Assembly (NCBI GenBank): GCA_900540095.1
Contig: UQEO01000033.1
Location: 1-19,126, forward strand
From: an uncultured Collinsella sp.
GTDB lineage: Bacteria > Actinomycetota > Coriobacteriia > Coriobacteriales > Coriobacteriaceae
Length of the DNA stretch: 19,126 nucleotides
Direction of reading: 5' to 3'
Part shown: in pieces, positions 7,752-14,569 of the stretch
How positions within the stretch are numbered: position 1 is the first letter of the stretch
Layout: each line of letters starts with the position of its first letter
Position numbers and translations under genes: made by a program
The notes under the pieces: generated by a model
What the model was told of the DNA's origin: nothing
The model's database searches: none
Seen by the model: the letters and a program-made list of their open reading frames with translations, nothing else

Positions 7752-8630
7752 CTATTGCATATCGAGCACCATGGCATAGACATCGCGCTTACGGCGCGAG
7801 TACTTCTGCGACAGGCGCTTGGCCACCGCAGAGGCGGGCTCTCCCTCCTCGAGCGCGGCGCGGATATCCTCGCGCAGAGCCTCGTCGGGATCCGCTGCCG
7901 CGGCGCCAACCGGCACGATACCGGCCTCCTCATCTTCGCTCGGCGGCGCGATGACCAGCGCAATCTCGCCCTTTACCTCGCCGCGAGCACGCAGCTCCTC
8001 GGCGAGCTGGGCGGCGGGCCCGCGCAAGACCTCCTCGTGCAGCTTGGTGAGTTCGCGGCAGACGGCAACCTCACGTTGGGGAAAGACCTCCGCCACGGCC
8101 TCGAGCGTCGCCACTATGCGATGTGGAGACTCGTAGAAGATGAGTGCGCCGGGCACCACGGCAAGACGCTGCAGTCGGCGCACGCGGTCGCCGTGCTTGC
8201 GACCCAAAAAGCCTTCGAAGAAGAAATGCTCGCAGGGAATGCCGGACGAAACGAGCGCCGTGACGCAAGCAGAAGGCCCGGGAATAACTTCGACGGGCAC
8301 ATCGGCCTCACGCGCCGCCTCGACCAGCGCCTGGCCGGGATCGGACACGCTCGGCATGCCGGCGTCCGAGGCAAAGGCGAGGGTCTCCCCCGCCAGCAGG
8401 CGGTCGACCAGGCCGGCGGCGCGGCTGGCGATCACATTCTCGTCGCAACGGACAAGCGGCTTGGAAATGCCCAGGTGCATCAGCAGCTTTGACGTCACAC
8501 GCGTGTCTTCGCAGCAGATGACATCGGCAGCGGCAAAGGCTTCGCCAACGCGCGGGGACAGGTCGCCCAGGTTGCCGATGGGCGTGCCGACCACATAGAG
8601 TTTGCCCGTATGGGCGCTGTTTTGCGTCAT
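7752..8630 (-). CDS. rsmI: 16S rRNA (cytidine-2'-O)-methyltransferase RsmI
   Basis: A 292-residue SAM-dependent enzyme of the tetrapyrrole-methylase fold that 2'-O-methylates C1402 (E. coli numbering) of 16S rRNA at the ribosomal P site. Signature segments are VVGTPIGNLGD near residues 13-23, CCEDTR near 39-44, the SDAGMPSVSDPG loop, and EVIPGPSAC. The C-terminal part, with an acidic linker and a basic helical end, is typical of the longer RsmI proteins. It begins six bases after the stop of the GH5-like gene with a weak AGG site, so it is probably cotranscribed with that gene. metG follows after 69 bp. Confidence 0.93.
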   Translation of the reverse strand: MTQNSAHTGKLYVVGTPIGNLGDLSPRVGEAFAAADVICCEDTRVTSKLLMHLGISKPLVRCDENVIASRAAGLVDRLLAGETLAFASDAGMPSVSDPGQALVEAAREADVPVEVIPGPSACVTALVSSGIPCEHFFFEGFLGRKHGDRVRRLQRLAVVPGALIFYESPHRIVATLEAVAEVFPQREVAVCRELTKLHEEVLRGPAAQLAEELRARGEVKGEIALVIAPPSEDEEAGIVPVGAAAADPDEALREDIRAALEEGEPASAVAKRLSQKYSRRKRDVYAMVLDMQ

Positions 8631-8636
8631 ATCAAC

Positions 8637-9698
8637 CTATTCAATCATGCCGCGCTCGAGCGTGCCGAGCGCCGCGCGGGCGTCCCATGCTGCAATGCGC
8701 TTCTCGGTCTTCCACGTTTGGAAGAACCAACCGGCAGCCGGCGCAAACGAAGCCAGCTGATTGGCGATAAACACGCGCTCGTAGGCATTGCGGCCCTCGG
8801 GCGTAACCGACGAGTTGGCAAAGATCGCCGCGCCCGACCATTCGCCCACCAGCACGGGGAACCCAGTTGAAATCGCTTCTTTAAGCTCGCGCTTGTTACG
8901 CGAAATCGCCGTCGTCAGCCCGCGGGGGCTCGTGATGTCGAGCGCATGCTCGTCGCGGTAATGGTACAGGTGAAGGTCCATGTAGACGTTCTTGTACTTG
9001 GCGCCGCGCATAAAATGCTTCCACTCGCTGGGATGCCCCGACGACGAGAAAACGACGATCTTATCCTCGGGCATATACGAACGGACGAGCTCGTAAGCAT
9101 CGCGATAGAAATTGCGCAGGTAGTGAGCAGGAATGCCATCCGTCATGGTGAAGAGGCTCTTGCAGACACTCATCTGCGGCGTATCCAGCAGCTCAATACC
9201 CAGCAGGCTCTCGGCCTCGCCGTAGCGATCGGCCAAGCGCTCGAGCACGTCGAGTGCGACATGACGACCGTTGGTGGACGAATGCCACTCGGCAACAGCC
9301 TCCGGCGTGGCGGGCGAATCGTTGGAATCGCCCTGGCCACCGGGCACAGTCGCCAGGTCAAGCAGCACGCGAATGTTGTACTTGGCAGCCCACTCAATCG
9401 CGCGGTCGATGTAATCGACAACCGAGATGTAGGAGGCATCGGACTCCTGTGAGCCAAAGGCATACCAAGGCACCGGCAGGCGCACGGCGTTGAGGCCGAT
9501 CTGCGCCATGCGACGGAAATCGTCCTCGCTCACAAACGTCTCGTAATGACGGCGCATGCGCTCGTTATAGGCGGCGGTGCCCATGGCCTCCTGCAGCTCG
9601 GCCGCGTTGGATGCACCGGTCGCCGCGTATAGCGACGGGGTCACCCAAGGCTCGGGAATAAACCAGCCAGAGAGATTAACGCCGAGTATCCTCTCCAT
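8637..9698 (-). CDS. GH5-like (eukaryotic exo-1,3-beta-glucanase-type) glycoside hydrolase, acid/base residue replaced
   Basis: A 353-residue TIM-barrel protein of the cellulase (GH5) type, with no signal peptide, hence cytoplasmic. The N-terminus GVNLSGWFIPEPWVTPSLY closely resembles fungal exo-1,3-beta-glucanases. LNAVRLPVPWYAF near residues 69-81, LHLYHYRD near 242-249, LVGEWSGA near 283-290 and WFFQTWKTEK near 324-333 continue the match. Glu286 sits at the nucleophile position. The general acid/base motif, normally GIELLNEP, reads GIELLDTP (168-174), so the catalytic Glu is Thr173. The enzyme may be inactive or altered. The start at 9696-9698 is chosen because AGGGGG lies just upstream and homology begins there. 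The open frame runs 100 codons further but crosses tandem repeats. rsmI follows directly. Confidence 0.82.
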   Translation of the reverse strand: MERILGVNLSGWFIPEPWVTPSLYAATGASNAAELQEAMGTAAYNERMRRHYETFVSEDDFRRMAQIGLNAVRLPVPWYAFGSQESDASYISVVDYIDRAIEWAAKYNIRVLLDLATVPGGQGDSNDSPATPEAVAEWHSSTNGRHVALDVLERLADRYGEAESLLGIELLDTPQMSVCKSLFTMTDGIPAHYLRNFYRDAYELVRSYMPEDKIVVFSSSGHPSEWKHFMRGAKYKNVYMDLHLYHYRDEHALDITSPRGLTTAISRNKRELKEAISTGFPVLVGEWSGAAIFANSSVTPEGRNAYERVFIANQLASFAPAAGWFFQTWKTEKRIAAWDARAALGTLERGMIE

Positions 9699-9763
9699 CA
9701 CTGCCCCCTTCGGATCGTGCAGGCCGAGCCTGCATCGTATTGCATAGGAAAAGTATCGTTTTG

Positions 9764-9803
9764 AGTATACCCGCGCATGCGGACAGACGACCGAACGGTC
9801 TGT
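9764..9803 (-). promoter_or_regulatory. possible promoter/operator of the GH5-like gene
   Basis: TATACT on the minus strand (9764-9769) could be a -10 element about 65 bases before the start codon. A palindrome with arms ACAGAC and GTCTGT (9783-9803) and an inner ACCG-AA-CGGT core lies where a -35 would be, and no good -35 hexamer is present. The layout suggests a regulated promoter with a repressor or activator site. The symmetrical core is of the type bound by TetR-like dimers, which is only a suggestion. Confidence 0.3.
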
Positions 9804-9887
9804 AAAGTGGCGCAAAAGCGGGAGGAATGTCTGGGCGGGCCCGAGATGGCGCGCCGAGATGTACATATGCGCCGGAAGTAGGCGGCC

Positions 9888-10059
9888 GAAAAGCGCATCC
9901 CGTTCTGAGCGCGGGATCTGGGACGCAGTTTCCGCCAAAGACCGCAAAAGGAAAGCACATCCCATTCTGACGCCGGATTCCGGGTCGCGCTTTCCCAAGC
10001 GGCCTCAAAGCGGAAAACGCATCCCACTCTGAAGCCAAATTCCGGGACGCAATTTCCGC
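9888..10059. repeat. three tandem copies of a 62-bp repeat, each an imperfect palindrome
   Basis: The word CATCCC recurs at 9896, 9958 and 10020, spaced exactly 62 bp. Each unit reads roughly GGAAA-nCGCATCCC-nnTCTGA, about 15 bases, GGGnCGC-n-TTTCC. The two 14-base arms are about 80% complementary, so each 46-48 bp core can fold into a hairpin, with a 14-16 bp spacer between cores. The copies differ from one another at many positions, so this is not a recent slip. It lies in the 368-bp gene-free gap between the GH5-like gene and the tRNA terminator. The rest of the gap (9699-9887) holds the possible promoter/operator and nothing else I recognise. Confidence 0.8.
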
Positions 10060-10067
10060 AGAGCCCT

Positions 10068-10101
10068 CAATAAAAGAAAAGGACCCCTTTGCAGAGGTCC
10101 T
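10068..10101 (-). terminator. rho-independent terminator of tRNA-Phe
   Basis: On the minus strand AGGACCTCT and AGGGGTCCT make a nine-pair stem with a GCAA tetraloop, followed by TTTTCTTTTATT. It begins 13 bases after the 3' end of the tRNA. This is a textbook terminator and shows that the tRNA is transcribed alone. Confidence 0.9.
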
Positions 10102-10114
10102 AGTCAATTCAAGG

Positions 10115-10187
<73 letters not shown>

Positions 10188-10219
10188 ATTTGAGGTGTGC
10201 CTTGTTTCAAGGCTTGATT

Positions 10220-10247
10220 AGTATAACCAAGGACGCGTTCCGGTCAA
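10220..10247 (-). promoter_or_regulatory. promoter of tRNA-Phe
   Basis: TTGACC (10242-10247) and TATACT (10220-10225) on the minus strand are 16 bases apart and point at the tRNA 26-33 bases further on. An A/T-rich tract with a run of seven T lies directly upstream (about 10252-10272) and could act as an UP element, as at other stable-RNA promoters. The same T tract might instead help end transcripts of the antitoxin gene, but no good GC stem precedes it. Confidence 0.7.
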
Positions 10248-10310
10248 CCGAGAATTTAAAAAAAGTTTTTGAGCACAGCCTCGGTTCTATAAATCGGCAC
10301 GTCAGAGGCA

Positions 10311-10598
10311 TCAGCCGGCAGCAAGAAGTTTTTCGCTCAGAGCCGCACGGGCAAACTCACTTGGCGTCATCCCCTCGGCAGCCGCCCGTCGACGAATGGC
10401 CTCCTTCATTCCCAGAGGAATCTTGACCGACAGCGTTGCCGTCCCCTCACCTGAGAGCGGGGGCCGTCCATGCACGATCCCACCAACGGTGTGTTCGCCA
10501 TCCGGAAACTCTCCGCGCTCGTACGACTCGCACCACGCGTCAATCATTTCATCCGTTACAACCTGACCATTAGCGGCCGTATACGTCTTGCCCATCAT
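10311..10598 (-). CDS. ribbon-helix-helix type antitoxin-like protein
   Basis: A 95-residue protein whose C-terminal half looks like a ribbon-helix-helix DNA-binding domain: a short strand TATLSVKIPLGM near residues 53-64, then helices EAIRRRAAAEG and SEFARAALSEKLL. The N-terminal half (MGKTYTAANGQVV and an acidic stretch) probably wraps the partner toxin. It starts inside the stop codon of the upstream gene (ATGA). A second ATG three bases later has better spacing from AGGGG and may be the true start. The order toxin first, antitoxin second is like BrnT/BrnA modules. It would neutralise the toxin and repress the module at the palindrome upstream. Specific family membership is not certain. 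Confidence 0.7.
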   Translation of the reverse strand: MMGKTYTAANGQVVTDEMIDAWCESYERGEFPDGEHTVGGIVHGRPPLSGEGTATLSVKIPLGMKEAIRRRAAAEGMTPSEFARAALSEKLLAAG

Positions 10599-10861
10599 CG
10601 ACCCCTCTGCCGAGCTCGCTCGATCTCTTGCCAGAATTTCTTCTGAACCGGAGACAGGGCATGAATAATGAGCCATCCACGAATTAGTTCGACCGCAACA
10701 AGTTCCACACTTCGACCATCTGGAAGCCATCCAATGGCAAGCCATCTCGGCGGCTCGTCCTCCGACTCGCGGCGAATGCACTCAGTAACCGCGAACCAGG
10801 CACCTAGTACCTGCTTTTCCGTCAAGTGTTTTTTGGCGTTCGGATGGATCTCAACATCCAT
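10595..10861 (-). CDS. putative toxin of a type II toxin-antitoxin module (BrnT-like)
   Basis: An 88-residue small basic protein with a beta-rich core, PRWLAIGWLPDGRSVELVAV near residues 39-58, then RGWLIIHALSP and a C-terminal helix QKKFWQEIERARQRGR. The pattern of a VEIHPNAKKH start, a helix, a strand pair with D-G-R at the turn, and IIHA near the end resembles small BrnT/RelE-like ribonuclease toxins. No catalytic residues can be assigned with confidence. GGAGGAG lies seven to nine bases before the ATG. Its TGA overlaps the antitoxin ATG, so the two are translated together. If it is a toxin it would probably cut mRNA. An uncharacterised non-toxin pair is the alternative. Confidence 0.6.
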   Translation of the reverse strand: MDVEIHPNAKKHLTEKQVLGAWFAVTECIRRESEDEPPRWLAIGWLPDGRSVELVAVELIRGWLIIHALSPVQKKFWQEIERARQRGR

Positions 10862-10886
10862 GCACCTTCTCCTCCATCTTACCCAA

Positions 10887-10916
10887 TTTCGTATGACGAA
10901 AGTCTGCTGTCGCCAA
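10887..10916 (-). promoter_or_regulatory. promoter and operator-like palindrome of the toxin-antitoxin module
   Basis: TTTCGT-ATG-ACGAAA (10887-10901) is a perfect six-base inverted repeat with a three-base spacer, 26 bases before the toxin start. On the minus strand it overlaps TACGAA, a possible -10, which is 17 bases from TTGGCG (10911-10916). Short palindromes over the -10 are typical binding sites for ribbon-helix-helix repressors, so this fits autoregulation. Confidence 0.5.
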
Positions 10917-10920
10917 TCTC

Positions 10921-11280
10921 TTACGCCGGCACTTGTTGGAGGGCGGGAGGTGTAGCGAGGATTGAAGGGCGTTCCAATACCGCCCAGGCGCCGGGGCAGG
11001 AGCACATGCGCCAAGGACGAACGTTTTCGTAGCGCGCGAGGATATTGCCGTCGCGATCGATGAAGGCGATGTCGATGGGATAGGCCATAAAACACGTATG
11101 GACCGAAGAGCAGCGTGGAAACGCCATGACGAGCGGCAGGCCGTTGGCGGCAACCGGACGCCGCCCCAGCATGCCGCGCAGACGCACGACAAACGACTCC
11201 GCCACCGCAAACTCGGCCGGCGTCCAACCCAGCCTGTTGAGTGCCCGCGCGTAGGCGATGTAGGACGAGACCGCGGTCAC
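10921..11280 (-). CDS. DUF192 family protein at the end of the Tad operon
   Basis: A 119-residue protein matching the DUF192 fold. VVRLRGMLGRRP opens the domain, LVMAFPRCSSVHTCFMAYPIDIAFID is its core (compare the usual SVHTxxMxxPIDVxF), and DGNIL follows. The GTG at 11278-11280 overlaps the TGA of the TadE-like gene (GTGA). Upstream in-frame ATG codons would overlap that gene by over 100 bp and are unlikely. DUF192 proteins have no settled role, and many are exported or lie near membranes; this one has no clear signal peptide. It carries cysteines in FPRCSSVHTC and WRMCSC. Coupling to the pilus genes suggests a part in pilus function or folding, which is inference only. Confidence 0.8.
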   Translation of the reverse strand: MTAVSSYIAYARALNRLGWTPAEFAVAESFVVRLRGMLGRRPVAANGLPLVMAFPRCSSVHTCFMAYPIDIAFIDRDGNILARYENVRPWRMCSCPGAWAVLERPSILATPPALQQVPA

Positions 11281-11753
11281 ATGACCACCCCCGGGCGCCA
11301 TGGATCGACCGTCACCGCGCGCTCGTGCGACAACGTTGTCGGCGCCCCCAGCGAAACGCCAGCGATGCTGAGAAAAGTCGGCCACGGCTCATAGTGCATG
11401 GTGCAGGTGTAGGTCCTAAACGTACCGGATAGGGAGAGCAGGCCACCATCCGATGCCTCCGCGCCTTGCTCGCTCGACACTTCGATCTGCAAGTCATAGC
11501 CTTCCATGGCATTCAGAATTTGAGTCTGAACCGTCGCCGAGGCATCGGCAGAGCTCTCGTCACCCTCCCCGCCCGGCGCCACAGCGTGCGCCAGCACGAT
11601 GTCGGGCACCACGCGGTCGAAGCGCGCGACAGCGCTGGCAAAGACCATGACGTTGTACACGATGAGCGCCAGCACCAGCAAAACGGGCGCAACCACTGCC
11701 ATCTCCACCGTCGCTTGGGCACGCTCCTCGCGCAGACGCATGCGGATACTCAT
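11277..11753 (-). CDS. TadE-like minor pilin (pseudopilin)
   Basis: A 158-residue protein with a short basic leader, a processing-type motif ERAQATVEMAV, and one hydrophobic helix near residues 18-40, followed by an extracellular domain of about 115 residues. Cleavage would fall after Ala12, leaving Gln at +1 and Glu at +5, as in TadE/TadF pseudopilins. Such proteins are needed for Flp pilus assembly in the membrane. The ATG shares a base with the TAA of the TadG-like gene (TAATG), and its own stop overlaps the DUF192 start. It may be the TadF equivalent. The extracellular part has a single cysteine near CTMHYEPWPTF and no known domain. Confidence 0.78.
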   Translation of the reverse strand: MSIRMRLREERAQATVEMAVVAPVLLVLALIVYNVMVFASAVARFDRVVPDIVLAHAVAPGGEGDESSADASATVQTQILNAMEGYDLQIEVSSEQGAEASDGGLLSLSGTFRTYTCTMHYEPWPTFLSIAGVSLGAPTTLSHERAVTVDPWRPGVVM

Positions 11754-13906
11754 TACGACCCACCGCCCAGAGCGCCAACCAGCGTGGCGACATCGACGGT
11801 GAGTGGGATGGAGCCGCCGCCGGGCAGAGGAATCTCCGCAAGCGTGAACACCGTACCGCTAATGGTGCGTTCGACTTGATATTCCAATGCCTCACAAAGC
11901 TCCTTGGGATCGGTCACGCCCAACGGAATACCTCGCAGCTTGTCTTGCGCTTGAGAGAAACCAGCAATGTCAGACCCCGGACTCTTAATGACGTTGGCGG
12001 AATCGGTCAGCACCGGCTTTCGCAGGCGCAAGTCGCACGGTTCCAGACCCAACGCCGCCACGGACGCCGAAACGGTATCGTCGAGCCACGATGCGATGGA
12101 GCCCAACGCGCCGCTGCCCCCTCCTAGGCCTTTAATCATCTCGTCCATAAGTTCGTCGGCCGAACCTTGGATGTCTCCGTATCCCACAAGCAGCCGTCCC
12201 CAAACATCCATGACGCCATCGAGTACGCCGGCAACGCCGCCCGAGCGTTCCTTCAATGTCGAGAAAAATCGCGAAAGCACGTTGTTTTGCGCCGTCGTCT
12301 CATCGGGCGCCAGCACCGCGGCAGAAATAGCACCGCGATCGCCAAGCCTGACTGCCGTGTTAAACGAAGAGTTGAGCTCATCGGGGCTCGAGATGGCACC
12401 CGAAGCCGCAAAGGCAACCACGCCGTTGCGACCGGGCGGAGCGATACGCGGACGCTTGCGCGAAAGCGCTTTAATGGCCTGGTCAAACGCATTGCCCGCA
12501 CGGTCGGCCTCATCCTCGGTCTGACGCTCAAGTTCGAGTTCTTTGTTGCGGCAGTCGACGTAGTCTTCCAGAGCCTCTTTGAATCGATCAAAGTGGTACT
12601 CAAAGCCGTTTTCGATAGAAGTCGAAGGAGCCGCAACGGCACCGAGCGACGAAACACCAAAATGGCATCTATTGCATTTGTCCTGCCCGTCATAAGCAGC
12701 AACCGAGGCCAGCCCGCATGGCGCCCCCTTCTTATAGTTGGGGCAACTCGTTCCGTAATGCAGATACGTCTTGCCATCGATGGCACTGGTTGGCCACACC
12801 GTATCGGTATAGAGTTCCGTCGCTCGCACCTCGTCAGTGTTGCGCGGCAACAGCGGGATATAGGAAGCGACTTCATCTCCGTCCTCGGTTACATATGCAC
12901 GATTGACCTCTGTACTCGCATAGGTGTAAAACGCCTTGCGCGCCGCCGACTCCGCCTTCGTCTCGACGCTTGAACCATGCGGTTTTTCGTCTGCCAGGCG
13001 TTGACGGTAGTAGGTCTTCGCGCGGTCGAACGCCACCTGTGGCTCCCACGAAATGCTCGAGGCATAATGCGGGTTCTGCTCACCCGAGAGCTTTGCCAAA
13101 CTCCTCGCACGTTCCCACATGCATGAACAGCTACCGACCGAAGCCGGAACCGATCCACCACAATCCGCCAGCCAAGCGCGCTCTTTAGCCTTCGCCGTGT
13201 CCTCAGAAGCCTTCCGCAGCTCCTCGGCCGCACGCTCTAAATCATCTGATGTGTCTTTAATGGTATCGGTCGAGATCTCTGACCCTTTGAGCGCAGCGAA
13301 GTCCGATTCGGATGTCCTGGGCACGGCAAGCGCCGTACCGGTATAGGCCACACTATCGGTATCCTGCGCCGACACCGCCTGCGTGGCACGCGCGGCGATC
13401 AGATATGGCAGAGCCGTCTCGATTTTCTGTAAGCCTTCCGATGCGCTTTTGGCAAACTTGTTGCGCGTTTTAATGATCTCAATCCCGGTGTCGACCATAT
13501 TGCCGGCAACTGGTTCGGCACCTGGGATGAGGATGGCGACCAGGCCCGTCCCGATTGTGGCAAACCCCGCCAGCCCCAGACTCAAGATGCTCGCATCAAC
13601 CACCGTGGCAGCCGTGTGATAGGACGACACTACGTTGGCACCCGCCAGCGCGCCGCTATCGGCCGCCACCTGGGTATCCCCGGCACGCGACATGCTCCAT
13701 ATCGCCGCGGTCGACGAAAACAACAACGTGAGCACCACTAGGATGACCACGGCAGAAGAAAGCGTGGTGTAGGCACCGTCTTCGATAAACAGATCGACAC
13801 CGGCGCGGCCCATAAAGCCGCCTCGTTTGCGATGGCAGCTCGGACGGCGCGTCAAAACGCATCTAGACCAGAAACGCTTAATCCCATGCAGCAATCCACG
13901 AATCAT
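11753..13906 (-). CDS. large TadG-like Tad pilus protein
   Basis: A 717-residue protein with a basic N-terminus and a transmembrane helix near residues 51-70. After the helix comes DTQVAADSGALAGANVV, which matches the conserved start of TadG-like proteins. A second hydrophobic stretch lies near residues 100-130. The rest should be outside the membrane, with heptad-like stretches (LERAAEELRKASEDTAKAKE and a second near NKELELERQTEDE). Two cysteine clusters are visible: CGGS...CSC, and C-x8-C-x13-CNRCH. No von Willebrand A domain is seen, although classical TadG has one. The start at 13904-13906 has GGAGGG just upstream and overlaps the previous gene by 29 bp. TadG-like proteins are thought to anchor or tip the pilus; the exact role here is unknown. 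Confidence 0.72.
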   Translation of the reverse strand: MIRGLLHGIKRFWSRCVLTRRPSCHRKRGGFMGRAGVDLFIEDGAYTTLSSAVVILVVLTLLFSSTAAIWSMSRAGDTQVAADSGALAGANVVSSYHTAATVVDASILSLGLAGFATIGTGLVAILIPGAEPVAGNMVDTGIEIIKTRNKFAKSASEGLQKIETALPYLIAARATQAVSAQDTDSVAYTGTALAVPRTSESDFAALKGSEISTDTIKDTSDDLERAAEELRKASEDTAKAKERAWLADCGGSVPASVGSCSCMWERARSLAKLSGEQNPHYASSISWEPQVAFDRAKTYYRQRLADEKPHGSSVETKAESAARKAFYTYASTEVNRAYVTEDGDEVASYIPLLPRNTDEVRATELYTDTVWPTSAIDGKTYLHYGTSCPNYKKGAPCGLASVAAYDGQDKCNRCHFGVSSLGAVAAPSTSIENGFEYHFDRFKEALEDYVDCRNKELELERQTEDEADRAGNAFDQAIKALSRKRPRIAPPGRNGVVAFAASGAISSPDELNSSFNTAVRLGDRGAISAAVLAPDETTAQNNVLSRFFSTLKERSGGVAGVLDGVMDVWGRLLVGYGDIQGSADELMDEMIKGLGGGSGALGSIASWLDDTVSASVAALGLEPCDLRLRKPVLTDSANVIKSPGSDIAGFSQAQDKLRGIPLGVTDPKELCEALEYQVERTISGTVFTLAEIPLPGGGSIPLTVDVATLVGALGGGS

Positions 13907-14363
13907 AATCTCCCTCCAGCCATTCGGGACGCGATTGATACGAGACATCGACCTTGAGCTCAACGTAGCCGCCCTCGGCGGTACCACCCATAGCCTGCGC
14001 AAACGCACCGATCACAGGCAACGGCTTGACCTCGCCGGAAACGGACACGGACGAGACGCCACCCGCACCGGCCCGGCCAAGCTCGATATCCCACGACAAC
14101 GGCCCGCCGGCATGAAAGATCGAAACGTTGGGCACTGCGGCAAGCCGGCGGCGGGTGAACTCCTTAAGATCGTCGTCCTCCGCCGTCGTCGTGGTCATGA
14201 GCCGCGCGGTCTCGGCGGCGGCAGACTCCATGACCGCGCGCGTATAAAGCAGGCACACCGGTTGCAGTGCGAGAAGGATGAGCGTCAGAAACGTCGGCAG
14301 CAAAAAAGCAGCCTCGACCGTAGACTGCGCCCGGTCCTCGTGCGCGATATCAATACAACGCAA
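13878..14363 (-). CDS. TadE-like minor pilin (pseudopilin)
   Basis: A 161-residue protein if it starts at the TTG at 14361-14363. It has a short leader, the motif DRAQSTVEAAFLLP, a hydrophobic helix near residues 18-38, and an extracellular domain ending in a Trp-rich tail. The TTG start gives a leader of 12 residues before the cleavage point (Ala12|Gln13, Glu17), the same as in the other TadE-like protein, which supports the choice. AAGGA is present upstream but very close. An in-frame ATG 54 bp upstream (near 14417) is the alternative and would overlap the previous gene much more. The run TTTTAEDDD after the helix is odd. It is part of the coupled Tad operon. Confidence 0.72.
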   Translation of the reverse strand: MRCIDIAHEDRAQSTVEAAFLLPTFLTLILLALQPVCLLYTRAVMESAAAETARLMTTTTAEDDDLKEFTRRRLAAVPNVSIFHAGGPLSWDIELGRAGAGGVSSVSVSGEVKPLPVIGAFAQAMGGTAEGGYVELKVDVSYQSRPEWLEGDYDSWIAAWD

Positions 14364-14568
14364 TGTCCTTAGCGCCCGCGGCGGCGTCGATAACCGACAT
14401 CGAGGCAACGCCATGGGATGCCGCCCGCTCAACCAGCGCCGCCAAGCGTCCATCGGTGCCAGCACGCCAAAGTCCCGCAATCGCCAGCACGATCGATAGC
14501 AGCGCCACCGTGACGATGGCGTATTCCACAGTCGCTTGGGCAACCTCTTCACGCAGAACGCCATGCAT
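14350..14568 (-). CDS. small Flp/TadE-like pilin subunit
   Basis: A 72-residue protein made of a nine-residue leader, the motif VAQATVEYAIVTV, one hydrophobic helix to about residue 33, and a tail of about 40 residues. Cleavage after Ala10 would give Gln at +1, Glu at +5 and Tyr at +6, as in Flp pilins. It is too short for a normal TadE and lacks the usual Flp tail, so it may be a second pilin or a minor subunit. AAGGAGG lies nine bases before the ATG. It starts one base after the stop of the previous gene and overlaps the next by 14 bp. Confidence 0.72.
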   Translation of the reverse strand: MHGVLREEVAQATVEYAIVTVALLSIVLAIAGLWRAGTDGRLAALVERAASHGVASMSVIDAAAGAKDIALY

Positions 14569-14569
14569 T

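Noticed and set aside
6018..8492. An 824-codon open frame on the plus strand
   Set aside because: It lies antisense to metG and rsmI, which have complete motifs and ribosome sites. Long antisense frames are expected with this codon usage, and the peptide has no recognisable domain.
9699..9998. The 100-codon open extension of the GH5-like gene and other frames through the gap
   Set aside because: The extension crosses the 62-bp non-coding repeats, has no homology to GH5, and a good ribosome site precedes the internal ATG at 9698.
9888..10059. CRISPR array
   Set aside because: The repeating unit is 62 bp, degenerate and palindromic with 14-16 bp between cores; there are no unique spacers of normal size and no cas genes.
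10248..10310. A terminator for the toxin-antitoxin genes
   Set aside because: There is a T7 run, but the only GC stem (GCCTC/GAGGC) has a loop of over 20 bases and ends about 14 bases before the Ts. The tract is better explained as an UP element of the tRNA promoter.
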